The notes: a model not told the origin generated them from the letters alone. A DNA stretch of 64,000 nucleotides from Streptomyces flavofungini (GCF_030388665.1 NZ_CP128846.1:3574001-3638000), one strand, 5' to 3'. Positions 8,470-16,841 are shown, counted from the stretch's first letter. Numbers and translations: made by a program.

Positions 8470-8774
8470 GACCCGTCACCCGCCGACACGCCCGCGGCCC
8501 GGGAGCCCGCGGGCCCCGTCGCCACGGCGGCCACGGAACTCGCCGCACGAGAGGCGGCCACGGAACTCGCCGCACGGGAGGCCGCCCGGCCCACGGCCCC
8601 GGAGATCACCCCCGAGCCCGCCACGGCCGACGCGCCCGCCGCCCCGGAGATCACCCCCGGGCCCGCCACGGCCGACCCGCCCGCCGCCCCCGGAGTCACC
8701 GTCGGGCGAGCCGCGCCGACAGCCGCCGCCGGACCGGCAGCCGAGCCCTCCGCACCAGAAGTCAGAGCCTCCAT
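8466..8774 (-). CDS. Possible small Ala/Gly-rich protein, coupled to the GH20 gene
   Basis: A frame of 102 residues starts MEALTSGAEG at ATG 8774 and its TGA overlaps the GTG of the hexosaminidase gene. A TTAGCGT box lies 7 bases before the ATG, the arrangement of a leaderless Streptomyces transcript. The product is about one third alanine and is built from tandem units (27- and 45-base DNA repeats, both multiples of three). No family is recognised, and low-complexity GC-rich DNA can give open frames by chance. I rate it as plausible only. Confidence 0.35.
   Translation of the reverse strand: MEALTSGAEGSAAGPAAAVGAARPTVTPGAAGGSAVAGPGVISGAAGASAVAGSGVISGAVGRAASRAASSVAASRAASSVAAVATGPAGSRAAGVSAGDGS
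8526..8688. repeat. Two tandem repeats with 27-bp and 45-bp periods
   Basis: A 27-base unit beginning GGCGGCCACGGAACTCGCCG starts at 8526 and again at 8553. A 45-base unit beginning CCGGAGATCACCCCC starts at 8599 and again at 8644, with a degenerate third start near 8689. Both periods are multiples of three and keep a minus-strand frame open. Confidence 0.7.
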
Positions 8775-8864
8775 GCCCCCCACGCTAAGCCCGCCCCGGC
8801 GCCGCCCGCTCGTCCACCCCGGAAGGGCCCTCGCGTCCACCGAAGAACCCCAAACTCTCCCATT

Positions 8865-8916
8865 CGGATGAAATCCGGGTGCCTCACGGACACCTCTCTC
8901 CCCACCCCGCTAGCGT
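8865..8916 (+). promoter_or_regulatory. Putative promoter/operator of the OHCU decarboxylase gene
   Basis: An inverted repeat CGGAT-GAA-ATCCG (8865-8877) is followed by a TAGCGT -10-like box at 8911-8916. If used, transcription would start near 8923, which excludes ATG 8868 and supports the CTG start at 8994. There is no clear -35 box. Confidence 0.35.
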
Positions 8917-8993
8917 TGCCACAGACCCCGCGCCGGGATCCCACCCCGCGCCGGGACCACCCGTCGCCCGCCGCTCTGCGCCGAGGAGCTCCC

Positions 8994-9557
8994 CTGCCGC
9001 CGCACCGCGCCATACCGGACGCCCTGAACGCCGCACAGCCGAAGGACGCCGAGCGCACCCTGCTGACCTGCTGCGGAAGCCGTCACTGGGCCCACCGCGT
9101 CGCCGCCCACCGGCCCTACCCCGACCTGGACGCGCTGCTCGCCGCCGCCGACGAGGCGGCCTACGACCTGGCGCCCGACGACCTCGCCGAGGCCCTGGCC
9201 GCCGAGCCCCTGGAGCCCTCCCTCCCGCCGGGCCCCGGCTACGAGGCCGCGGCCACCGCCCTGCGCGCCGCCACCGCCGCGTACGAGAGCCGCTTCGGCC
9301 ACACCTTCGTCGTCTGCCTCGACGCCGTCGCCCCCGGCGAGGCCCTCGACCACCTGCTCGCCTCCATCCGCGCCCGCCTCGGCAACGACCCGGAGGAGGA
9401 GCGCGCCGTGGCCGCCGAGGAGCTGCGCCGCCTGGCCCGCGGCCGCCTCACCCGGCTGGTCCACACGCAGGCCGCGCTGACCGCCGGGAACCACTCCGTC
9501 GCGCCCCCGGCGCGCCGCGGCGAACCCCACCGCGATAGCCCGTACGTACCAGTTTGA
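8994..9557 (+). CDS. 2-oxo-4-hydroxy-4-carboxy-5-ureidoimidazoline (OHCU) decarboxylase
   Basis: OHCU decarboxylase gives S-allantoin in the last step of urate oxidation. The frame shows the family hallmarks: LLTCCGSRHWAHRVAAHRPY near the N-terminus (catalytic His region), then YESRFGHTFVVCLDAV, a LLASIRARLGNDPEEER segment and AAEELRRLARGRLTRLV at the C-terminus. The domain starts at about 9000. No ATG, GTG or TTG exists in frame between 8922 and 9100. CTG 8994 follows GAGGAG by 5 bases, and I take it as the likely start; ATG 8868 or TTG 8916 would add residues with no homology. Confidence 0.8.
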   Translation: MPPHRAIPDALNAAQPKDAERTLLTCCGSRHWAHRVAAHRPYPDLDALLAAADEAAYDLAPDDLAEALAAEPLEPSLPPGPGYEAAATALRAATAAYESRFGHTFVVCLDAVAPGEALDHLLASIRARLGNDPEEERAVAAEELRRLARGRLTRLVHTQAALTAGNHSVAPPARRGEPHRDSPYVPV

Positions 9558-9604
9558 TTGCCTGTTTGATCACACCCGAGGACCCGGGGCGGGGGAGCCG
9601 ACAA

Positions 9605-9624
9605 CTCGTCGATACGATGACGAG
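9605..9624 (+). promoter_or_regulatory. Inverted repeat over a -10-like box before sdhC
   Basis: CTCGTC (9605-9610) and GACGAG (9619-9624) flank GATACGAT, which contains a -10-like hexamer. This lies about 85 bases before the sdhC start and after the end of the OHCU gene at 9557, so it is a good candidate for the sdh operon promoter with an operator. Function is inferred from position only. Confidence 0.4.
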
Positions 9625-9705
9625 CGGCCGGTGGACCGTACCCGGCCGGGCTCGTCCGACACCGAAGCCGGCCGGCCCCAATCCCCGCTCCCGGAGGGTT
9701 CTTCC

Positions 9706-10086
9706 GTGCCGGCTGGAACGCTGTACCGCGGCCGGGAAGGCATGTGGTCATGGGTGGCTCATCGAGTCACCGGTGTCCTCATCTTCTTCTTCCTGTTCGT
9801 GCATGTCCTCGACACCGCTCTCGTCCGCGTCTCCCCGGAGGCGTACGACGAAGTCGTGGCTACCTACAAGACACCCCTCGTCGCGCTCCTGGAGTACGGC
9901 CTCGTCGCCGCGATCCTCTTCCACGCGCTCAACGGTCTGCGTGTCATCGCCGTCGACTTCTGGTCGAAGGGCCCCCGCTACCAGAAGCAGATGCTCTGGA
10001 CCGTCGTGGGCATCTGGGTCGTGCTGATGGTCGGCGCGCTCTACCCGGTCCTCGGCCACGCCGTCCGTGAAGTATTCGGGAGCTGA
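9706..10086 (+). CDS. sdhC: Succinate dehydrogenase cytochrome b556 subunit
   Basis: The 126-residue protein begins at GTG 9706 with GGAGGG 7 bases upstream. It has three membrane helices, the SdhC signature HRVTGVLIFFFLFVHVLD and a haem-region HALNGLR. With SdhD it anchors the dehydrogenase to the membrane, holds haem b and passes electrons to menaquinone. It is the first gene of a tight operon; sdhD starts 8 bases after its stop. Confidence 0.95.
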   Translation: MPAGTLYRGREGMWSWVAHRVTGVLIFFFLFVHVLDTALVRVSPEAYDEVVATYKTPLVALLEYGLVAAILFHALNGLRVIAVDFWSKGPRYQKQMLWTVVGIWVVLMVGALYPVLGHAVREVFGS

Positions 10087-10094
10087 GGCCAGAC

Positions 10095-10589
10095 ATGTCC
10101 ACTGACACGACCGCAGAGAAGTCCGGCGGCTCCGGCGTCGGCCCCGTCGAAGACGTCTCGCTGTACGACGTCGACCACCCGGCCCCGCTCATCGAGGCCC
10201 CCCGCAAGCGCACCTCGAAGACCCCGCGCGCCACGCGCGGCAACTTCGAGATGGCCGCGTGGCTGTTCATGCGCCTGTCCGGCGTCGTCCTCGTCGTCCT
10301 GGTCATCACGCACCTGCTGATCCAGCTGGTCCTCGACGGCGGCGTGAGCAAGATCGGCTTCGCGTTCGTCGCGGGCCGCTGGGCCTCGCCGTTCTGGCAG
10401 GTCTGGGACCTGCTGATGCTGTGGCTCGCGATGCTGCACGGCGCGAACGGTCTGCGCACGGTCATCAACGACTACGCCGAGCGCCCGAACACGCGCCTGT
10501 GGCTGAAGGGCCTGCTGTACACCGCCACGGTGTTCACCATCCTGCTGGGCACGCTGGTGATCTTCACCTTCGACCCGAACATCCGCTAG
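10095..10589 (+). CDS. sdhD: Succinate dehydrogenase hydrophobic membrane anchor subunit
   Basis: This 164-residue protein has a charged N-terminal extension of about 55 residues, then three membrane helices. LHGANGLRTVINDYAER is the SdhD haem/quinone signature. It pairs with SdhC to form the membrane anchor of complex II. ATG 10095 follows GAGG by 6 bases. The start of sdhA comes 23 bases after its stop. Confidence 0.95.
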   Translation: MSTDTTAEKSGGSGVGPVEDVSLYDVDHPAPLIEAPRKRTSKTPRATRGNFEMAAWLFMRLSGVVLVVLVITHLLIQLVLDGGVSKIGFAFVAGRWASPFWQVWDLLMLWLAMLHGANGLRTVINDYAERPNTRLWLKGLLYTATVFTILLGTLVIFTFDPNIR

Positions 10590-10612
10590 GCACGGGGCTG
10601 AGGTAACCACCC

Positions 10613-12376
10613 ATGAAGATCCACAAGTACGACACCGTCATCGTCGGCGCGGGCGGCGCCGGCATGCGCGCCGCCATCGAGGCGACGAAGCGCAGCCGCA
10701 CCGCCGTGCTCACCAAGCTCTACCCCACGCGTTCCCACACGGGCGCGGCGCAGGGCGGCATGGCCGCCGCGCTCGCCAACGTGGAGGAGGACAACTGGGA
10801 GTGGCACACCTTCGACACGATCAAGGGCGGCGACTACCTGGTCGACCAGGACGCCGCCGAGATCCTGGCGAAGGAGGCCATCGACGCGGTCCTCGACCTC
10901 GAGAAGATGGGCCTGCCGTTCAACCGCACCCCGGACGGCACCATCGACCAGCGCCGCTTCGGCGGCCACTCCCGCAACCACGGCGAGGCCCCGGTGCGCC
11001 GGTCCTGCTACGCCGCGGACCGCACGGGCCACATGATCCTCCAGACCCTCTACCAGAACTGCGTCAAGGAGGGTGTGGAGTTCTTCAACGAGTTCTACGT
11101 CCTCGACCAGCTCATCGTGGAGGAGGACGGCGTCAAGAAGTCGGCGGGCGTCGTCGCCTACGAGCTGGCCACCGGCGAGATCCACGTCTTCCAGGCGAAG
11201 GCCGTCGTGTACGCCTCCGGCGGCACCGGCAAGTTCTTCAAGGTGACGTCGAACGCGCACACCCTGACCGGTGACGGGCAGGCGGCCTGCTACCGCCGGG
11301 GGCTGCCGCTGGAGGACATGGAGTTCTTCCAGTTCCACCCGACCGGCATCTGGCGCATGGGCATCCTGCTCACGGAGGGCGCCCGCGGTGAGGGCGGCAT
11401 CCTGCGCAACAAGGACGGCGAGCGCTTCATGGAGAAGTACGCGCCGGTCATGAAGGACCTCGCGTCCCGTGACGTCGTGTCCCGCTCCATCTACACGGAG
11501 ATCCGTGAGGGCCGCGGCTGCGGTCCCGAGGGCGACCACGTCTACCTCGACCTCACGCACCTGCCGCCGGAGCAGCTGGACGCCAAGCTCCCGGACATCA
11601 CGGAGTTCGCGCGCACCTACCTCGGCATCGAGCCCTACACGGACCCGATCCCGATCCAGCCGACCGCGCACTACGCCATGGGCGGCATCCCGACGAACGT
11701 CGAGGGCGAGGTCCTCGCGGACAACACCACCGTCGTCCCGGGTCTGTACGCCGCCGGTGAGGTCGCCTGCGTGTCCGTGCACGGCGCCAACCGCCTGGGC
11801 ACGAACTCGCTCCTGGACATCAACGTCTTCGGCCGCCGCGCGGGCATCGCCGCCGCGGAGTACGCGGAGAAGGCCGACCACGTCGAGCTTCCCGAGAACC
11901 CGGCGGAGTTCGTGGTCTCCCTGGTGGAGCAGCTGCGCGACTCCACCGGCACGGAGCGCGTCGCGGACATCCGCAAGGAGCTCCAGGAGACGATGGACGC
12001 CAACGTGATGGTGTTCCGTACGGAGCAGACCATCAAGACGGCCGTCGAGAAGATCGCCGAGCTGCGCGAGCGCTACAAGAACGTCTCGGTCCAGGACAAG
12101 GGCAAGCGCTTCAACACCGACCTCCTGGAGGCCATCGAGCTGGGCAACCTGCTCGACCTCGCCGAGGTCATGGCGGTCTCGGCCCTCGCCCGCAAGGAGT
12201 CCCGCGGCGGCCACTACCGCGAGGACTACCCCAACCGCGACGACGTCAACTTCATGCGCCACACCATGGCGTACCGCGAGGTCACCGGCGAGGGCGATTC
12301 GGCAACTGACTCGATCCGCCTCGACTACAAGCCGGTCGTCCAGACCCGCTACCAGCCGATGGAGCGTAAGTACTGA
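10613..12376 (+). CDS. sdhA: Succinate dehydrogenase flavoprotein subunit
   Basis: This is a 587-residue flavoprotein. The N-terminal dinucleotide fold is VIVGAGGAGMRAAIEA. The FAD-linking histidine lies in RSHTGAAQGGMAAAL, and the active-site region includes HPTGIW and the RGEGGILRN loop. It oxidises succinate to fumarate in the TCA cycle on the cytoplasmic face of the membrane. The length is normal and the sequence intact. Its TGA shares one base with the ATG of sdhB (TGATG), indicating coupled translation. Confidence 0.97.
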   Translation: MKIHKYDTVIVGAGGAGMRAAIEATKRSRTAVLTKLYPTRSHTGAAQGGMAAALANVEEDNWEWHTFDTIKGGDYLVDQDAAEILAKEAIDAVLDLEKMGLPFNRTPDGTIDQRRFGGHSRNHGEAPVRRSCYAADRTGHMILQTLYQNCVKEGVEFFNEFYVLDQLIVEEDGVKKSAGVVAYELATGEIHVFQAKAVVYASGGTGKFFKVTSNAHTLTGDGQAACYRRGLPLEDMEFFQFHPTGIWRMGILLTEGARGEGGILRNKDGERFMEKYAPVMKDLASRDVVSRSIYTEIREGRGCGPEGDHVYLDLTHLPPEQLDAKLPDITEFARTYLGIEPYTDPIPIQPTAHYAMGGIPTNVEGEVLADNTTVVPGLYAAGEVACVSVHGANRLGTNSLLDINVFGRRAGIAAAEYAEKADHVELPENPAEFVVSLVEQLRDSTGTERVADIRKELQETMDANVMVFRTEQTIKTAVEKIAELRERYKNVSVQDKGKRFNTDLLEAIELGNLLDLAEVMAVSALARKESRGGHYREDYPNRDDVNFMRHTMAYREVTGEGDSATDSIRLDYKPVVQTRYQPMERKY

Positions 12377-13137
12377 TGGCAACTCCGACGATGGACAAGG
12401 TCGAGGCGGAAGCCGCGGCCTCGTCCCACCTCATCACCGTCACCTTCCGGATCCGCCGCTTCAACCCGGAGATCTCGGCGGACGCGGTCTGGGAAGACTT
12501 CCAGCTGGAGATCGACCCCAAGGAGCGCGTCCTCGACGGCCTCCACAAGATCAAGTGGGACCTGGACGGCACCCTGACGTTCCGCCGCTCCTGCGCGCAC
12601 GGCATCTGCGGCTCGGACGCCATGCGCATCAACGGCAAGAACCGCCTTGCCTGCAAGACCCTGATCAAGGACATCAACCCGGCCAAGCCGATCACGGTCG
12701 AGCCCATCAAGGGCCTGACGGTCCTGAAGGACCTCGTCGTCGACATGGACCCGTTCTTCCAGGCCTACCGCGACGTGATGCCCTTCCTGGTCACCACGGG
12801 CAACGAGCCGACCCGGGAGCGCCTGCAGTCCGCCGAGGACCGCGAGCGCTTCGACGACACCACCAAGTGCATCCTGTGCGCCGCGTGCACGTCGTCCTGC
12901 CCGGTCTTCTGGAACGACGGCCAGTACTTCGGCCCGGCCGCGATCGTCAACGCGCACCGCTTCATCTTCGACTCGCGTGACGAGGCGGGCGAGCAGCGCC
13001 TGGAGATCCTGAACGACAAGGACGGCGTGTGGCGCTGCCGCACGACGTTCAACTGCACCGACGCGTGCCCGCGTGGCATCGAGGTCACCAAGGCGATCCA
13101 GGAAGTGAAGCGGGCGCTGATCACGCGCCGCTTCTGA
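12376..13137 (+). CDS. sdhB: Succinate dehydrogenase iron-sulfur subunit
   Basis: The 253-residue protein carries all cluster ligands: CAHGICGSDAM...C for [2Fe-2S], CILCAACTSSCP for [4Fe-4S] and a C-terminal CTDACPRGI for [3Fe-4S]. It relays electrons from SdhA-bound FAD to the quinone site. The first residues (about 20) are a poorly conserved extension before LITVTFRIRRFNPE. It is the last gene of sdhCDAB, followed by a strong hairpin. Confidence 0.97.
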   Translation: MATPTMDKVEAEAAASSHLITVTFRIRRFNPEISADAVWEDFQLEIDPKERVLDGLHKIKWDLDGTLTFRRSCAHGICGSDAMRINGKNRLACKTLIKDINPAKPITVEPIKGLTVLKDLVVDMDPFFQAYRDVMPFLVTTGNEPTRERLQSAEDRERFDDTTKCILCAACTSSCPVFWNDGQYFGPAAIVNAHRFIFDSRDEAGEQRLEILNDKDGVWRCRTTFNCTDACPRGIEVTKAIQEVKRALITRRF

Positions 13138-13157
13138 GTCCCCGGCTCGGCTTGCAG

Positions 13158-13198
13158 GAGGGTCCCGCACCCGGTTTCGCACCGGGAGCGGGACCCTC
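13158..13198 (+). terminator. Hairpin terminator of the sdh operon
   Basis: A perfect 11-base stem GAGGGTCCCGC / GCGGGACCCTC (13158-13168, 13188-13198) continues past one A-A mismatch into CCCGGT/ACCGGG with a 5-base loop. It lies 21 bases after the sdhB stop. Confidence 0.85.
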
Positions 13199-13288
13199 AC
13201 TCGTTCTGGTGAACGAATCAGCCCCGGACACCCGAGCCTGGTTCGTCCTACGATGAGGCTCTCGACACCAGCCCACAGGAGGCACGCG

Positions 13289-13897
13289 ATGTCCGCAGCA
13301 TCCGTCGAGCAGCCGCACGACGACCGACCGCTGATCGCAGAGGCCAACAGGCTCAGGGACCGCAATCCGGGCTACCGCGTCGAGATCATCGGAGGCCAGA
13401 TCCTCGTGAGTCCGTCCGCAGATGGCCCCCACGGCGACGTCCTGACAGACCTCATGCTGCCATTCCTCGCGGCGGGACTGCACAGCGCAGACACCAGAGT
13501 CATCCAGGCATTCGGCCTCTGGCTGCCGACCGGTGCGGAGGACCATGCGATCCCTGACCTGGCCGTCGTGGACGCCGACTATCGGGATCACTACATCGAG
13601 AACGGGTGCCACGACCCCGCAGTCTTCCGCCTGGTCCTAGAGGTCACCTCCAGCAACTACCAGACGGATCTGCGCACCAAGGTCTCCGCGTACGCCGAGG
13701 CCAAGATCCCCGTATACGTCATCGTCGACCGCAAGCACCAGCGGCTCCACGTCCTCACCGAACCGGCGACCGATGGCTACGCCAACCACCAGGTCCACGC
13801 GCCCGGCCAGACGGTCACGCTCCCCGACTCGATCGGCGCGAAGGTGTCGCTGGACGTGGCGGCCATCCTTGACGCGGGCAAGCCCAAGACCGACTGA
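13289..13897 (+). CDS. Uma2 family protein (PD-(D/E)xK nuclease-like, DUF820)
   Basis: The 202-residue protein follows AGGAGG with a 6-base spacer to ATG 13289. It has the Uma2 pattern: RVEIIGGQILVSP near the N-terminus, PDLAVVDADY, then LVLEVTSSNYQTDLRTKVSAYAEAKIPVYVIVDRKH. The E-V-x-S/N and following K match the restriction-endonuclease-like core. The function of this large Streptomyces family is not settled; a nuclease role is proposed. It runs toward the narI remnant, which ends 3 bases after its stop. Confidence 0.85.
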   Translation: MSAASVEQPHDDRPLIAEANRLRDRNPGYRVEIIGGQILVSPSADGPHGDVLTDLMLPFLAAGLHSADTRVIQAFGLWLPTGAEDHAIPDLAVVDADYRDHYIENGCHDPAVFRLVLEVTSSNYQTDLRTKVSAYAEAKIPVYVIVDRKHQRLHVLTEPATDGYANHQVHAPGQTVTLPDSIGAKVSLDVAAILDAGKPKTD

Positions 13898-13900
13898 CGC

Positions 13901-14266
13901 CTACGAGTCCACCTTCTCCCACCCCCGCCGCGTCCGCCTGCGGTAGAGGAGCAGGGCGACCCCGGCGACCGCGAGGAGCCCGGCCGCCGTCCCGCCGAAC
14001 AGGGACAGCAGGTGGTACGCGTGCTCCTTCAGGCCGACCGCGTCCGTCCAGGACTCCGGGACGAACAGGCCCATGAGGTGGCCGGCGAGGACGAAGAGGA
14101 TGCCGTAGTGGAAGGCGGGGGACGCGATGTTCAGGAGCTTCGACTCGTACACCTGTGAGGAACGCGTCGTCCAGCCGAACTTGTCGTAGCGGTAGCGCCA
14201 GACCGTGCCCGCGATCAGCAGGGTCAGACAGACGTAGGGCAGGACCGCCCAGAGGAGGGTGTGCAT
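13901..14266 (-). pseudogene. narI: narI remnant: nitrate reductase gamma subunit with the C-terminal half lost
   Basis: NarI is the cytochrome b membrane anchor of respiratory nitrate reductase and usually has about 225-245 residues. Here only 121 remain. The first two to three membrane helices match NarI very well (PYVCLTLLIAGTVWRYRYDKFGW, HYGILFVLAGHLMGL), then after LLLYRRRT the frame jumps to RRGWEKVDS and stops. The haem-ligand histidines and quinol site of the second half are missing. RRGWE resembles the usual end of Streptomyces NarI, so an in-frame internal deletion is likely (inference). The ATG shares one base with the narJ stop. Confidence 0.75.
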
Positions 14267-14814
14267 CAGTCGACTCCGACCGTCTCGGTGGGCGGGCCCG
14301 AGCGGGCCAGGGCGCGGGCCTCGGCGCGGTCCTTGGGCGAGGGCCCCGGCAGGGTGCGGCAGACGGCGTCGAGGACCGAGGCGTAGGGGGTGCCGTTCTC
14401 GGTGAGGGCGATGCGGAGGAGTTCGAGGCCCGCTCGGTGGGCCAGGAGCAGGTCCGGGGAGCCGGTCGCCGCCGTGAATTCCAGGACCGTGGGGAGGTGG
14501 TCGGGGAGTTCCTCGCCGGTCGGCTCCCAGCCGTGGGCCCGGTAGGTCTCCTTGAAGGCGACGAGGGACGCGCCCCTGCGGCGGGTGTCGCCGTCCAGCC
14601 ACCAGCTCAGGTAGAGGCTGTGGCGGTTCTTGAAGTCGAAGGTGCGGACGTAGGCCTCGGCGAGGGCGGTCGGGGCCGAGGCCTCGGCGTGGTCCAGGAA
14701 GGCGGTCAGCTGCGGGACGGCCGCGCGGATCAGCGGGAAGTGGGAGCGGGTCCGCTCGTCGGGGTAGCAGAGGCAGTGTGCGGCGCCCTGGTACAGCGCG
14801 GCGTGCGCGGTCAT
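14266..14814 (-). CDS. narJ: Nitrate reductase molybdenum-cofactor assembly chaperone
   Basis: The 182-residue protein starts at ATG 14814, with GGAGGA directly upstream and a 4-base ATGA overlap with narH. It matches NarJ throughout: LCYPDERTRSHFPLI, TFDFKNRHSLYLSWWLDGDTRRRG, then EELPDHLPTVLEFTA. NarJ helps insert the molybdenum cofactor into NarG. The gene looks intact, but its client NarG is absent and narH and narI are damaged, so it is probably a stranded relic. Confidence 0.85.
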   Translation of the reverse strand: MTAHAALYQGAAHCLCYPDERTRSHFPLIRAAVPQLTAFLDHAEASAPTALAEAYVRTFDFKNRHSLYLSWWLDGDTRRRGASLVAFKETYRAHGWEPTGEELPDHLPTVLEFTAATGSPDLLLAHRAGLELLRIALTENGTPYASVLDAVCRTLPGPSPKDRAEARALARSGPPTETVGVD

Positions 14815-16050
14815 CGGTCCTCCTCCCCCGGCTCCGGGGTGTCCGCGGTCTGGCGGCCCCGGGACGCGTGGAAGTTCTCGATGGTGACCAGCGGCAAGCC
14901 GTTGTGGGTGCCCGAGTCGTCGCCGAAGGGCCCTGGCCCGCCCATCCCCGGTCCGCCCATCCCCGGTCCGCCCGCCGCGTCCAGGGAGCAGCCGTCGGGC
15001 ACCGCCGACTCCTCCAGGCGCCGCGCGTCCGCCACGGCCGCCGTCGGGATGACGTACCGCTCGTCGTACTTCGCGATCGCCAGGAGCCGGTGCATGTCCT
15101 CGATCCCGGCGCCCGTCATGCCGACCGCCTCGGCGGCCGAAGTGTCCGGCGGATCGCCCAGGTTGACGCTCCGCATGTACGACCGCATCGCCGCGAGCCG
15201 TTCCAGGGTGGCCCGCACCGGCCCGACGTCCCCGGCGGTGAAGAGTTCCGCGAGGTATTCGAGGGGGATCCGCAGGGTGTCGATGGCGCCGAAGAGGTTG
15301 CCCGCGTCCTCCCCGTCGTGCCCGGTCCCGGCCAGGGCCTCCACGACCGGGGACAGCGGCGGGACGTACCAGACCATGGGCAGGGTGCGGTACTCCGGGT
15401 GCAGCGGGAGCGCCACGCGGTAGGTGCTGATGAGGGCGTGCACGGGCGAGCGCCGGGCCGCCTCGATCCAGTCGTGCGGGACGCCGTCGCGCTCGGCGGC
15501 GCGCCGCACCTCCGGGTCGCCGGGGTCGAGGAAGACGCCCAACTGGGCCTCGTACAGGTCCTGTTCGGAAGGGGTGGAGGCGGCCTCGGTGACCTTGTCC
15601 GCGTCGTAGAGGACCACGCCGAGATAGCGCAGGCGGCCCACGCACGTCTCGGAGCAGACCGTCGGCAGGCCCACTTCGAGGCGCGGGTAGCAGAGCGTGC
15701 ACTTCTCCGCCTTGCCGGTGCGGTGGTTGAAGTAGACCTTCTTGTACGGGCAGCCCGTGACGCACTTGCGCCAGCCCCGGCAGCCGTCCTGGTCGACGAG
15801 GACGATGCCGTCCTCCGTCCACTTGTACATCGCGCCGGACGGGCAGGACGCCACGCACGCCGGGTTCAGGCAGTGCTCGCAGACGCGCGGCAGGTAGAAC
15901 ATGAAGGTCTCTTCGAAGGTGGCGCGGATCTGCCGGGAGACCCGCTCCGTGGTCTCCCTGGCCTGGTCGCGGGCCCCCTGGACCAGCGGGTCGGCGTCGA
16001 GGCCGGGCGCGCCGCCGCCGAGGTCGTCGTCCCAGTTGTAGCTCCACCTC
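14811..16050 (-). pseudogene. narH: narH remnant: nitrate reductase beta subunit lacking its N-terminal part
   Basis: NarH is the four-cluster iron-sulfur subunit, normally about 500 or more residues. Homology here begins at WSYNWDDDLGG near 16050 (equivalent to the E. coli WGPNWEDDLGG segment, about 190 residues in), continues through MFYLPRVCEHCLNPAC, CRGWRKCVTGCPYKK and CTLCYPR, and reaches a normal-looking C-terminus at 14811. The 5' third, including the first cysteine cluster, is gone, and plus-strand transporter sequence begins about 10 bases further on. Any product could only begin at an internal codon such as ATG 15902. narG is absent. Confidence 0.85.
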
Positions 16051-16060
16051 GCCCCGGCCG

Positions 16061-16702
16061 CACTGGGGACAGGGCCTGCCCGGCGGGGTGTTCCTGGTGT
16101 GCGTGGCGACGCAGGGCCTCGCCGTCCTCGCGGCCACGCTGTGTGTCGCGGGCGAGGGCGACTGGCTGGGCGAGGCGGCCCTCGCGTGCTTCGCCCTGGG
16201 GCTGCTCCTGTACGCCTACGCGCTGCTGCGCTTCGACTTCCGGCAGACCGTGACGGGCGCCGGGGACCACTGGGTGGCGGGCGGCGCCCTCGCCATCTCC
16301 GCGCTGGCCGCCTCCAAGCTGACGGCGTCGCCGCTGTGGACGGGCACGGGCCACGACGTGCTGCGCACCCTCACCTTCGTGCTGCTCGGCCTCGCGCTCG
16401 CCTGGTACGCGGTCCTGCTCGCCGCGGAGGTGGCCCGGCCGCGGTTCCACTACGACGCGCGGCGGTGGGCCACCGTGTTCCCGCTCGGCATGACGGCGGT
16501 GGCCGCGCTGACCACCGGCGTGGTGGCGGACGTGCCCTGGCTGCGGACCCTTGGGCGGGTGCTGCTGTGGGTGGGTGTGGCGGTGTGGGGGTTGGTGTGG
16601 GTGGGGTTCGCCTGGGCGCGGGCCGGGGGGGCCTGGCGGTGCGCCCCGGTCCCGTCCCTCCTCCGATCCTGGGGCTCCGCCCCGGACCCCGCTCCTCAAA
16701 CG
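16061..16702 (+). pseudogene. TDT-family (TehA/C4-dicarboxylate type) transporter remnant, 5' half missing
   Basis: The sequence HW-x(3)-LPGGVFLVCVATQGL onward matches the second half of Streptomyces TDT-type transporters, with membrane segments ALACFALGLLLYAYALLRFD, DHWVAGGALAISALAASKL, LTFVLLGLALAWYAVLLAAE and ATVFPLGMTAVAAL. The first five or so helices are missing; upstream sequence is the antisense of the truncated narH. The frame does not stop at its expected end but runs through an intergenic repeat into the VOC gene. It could be read from GTG 16088, but a half transporter is unlikely to work. Confidence 0.75.
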
Positions 16703-16727
16703 CCGGAGGGGCTGAGACTCACCGGCC
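16671..16727. repeat. Streptomyces-type intergenic element (copy 1)
   Basis: GGGGCTCCGCCCCGGACCCC followed by GCTCCTCAAACGCCGGAGGGGCTGA is a well-known type of Streptomyces intergenic sequence. Related copies occur at 25409-25525 and 32017-32252. Here it replaces the end of the transporter remnant. Confidence 0.7.
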
Positions 16728-16767
16728 GTGCGGGGCCGAAAGCCACCGGCACCTTCGCCGCCCGCCC

Positions 16768-16827
16768 GGGACACGCGCCGTGCGCCCGGGACACGCGCCG
16801 TGCGGCAGGGACACGCGCCGTGCGGCA
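16768..16827. repeat. Three 20-bp tandem repeats
   Basis: Units start at 16768, 16788 and 16808, each GGGACACGCGCCGTGCGSCM, with a partial fourth at 16828. The array ends about 15 bases before the inverted repeat in the promoter of the VOC gene. Confidence 0.8.
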
Positions 16828-16841
16828 GGGACGCGGCCCCC

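Noticed and set aside
6505-8871. Plus-strand 788-codon frame over the GH20 gene
   Set aside because: Antisense to the hexosaminidase; no domain and no ribosome binding site.
10586-12382. Minus-strand open frame of about 600 codons across sdhA
   Set aside because: It mirrors the sdhA codons (high third-position GC leaves the antisense open) and has no protein-like motifs.
13253-13288. Upstream ATG for the Uma2 gene
   Set aside because: It has no ribosome binding site, while ATG 13289 follows AGGAGG at a good distance.
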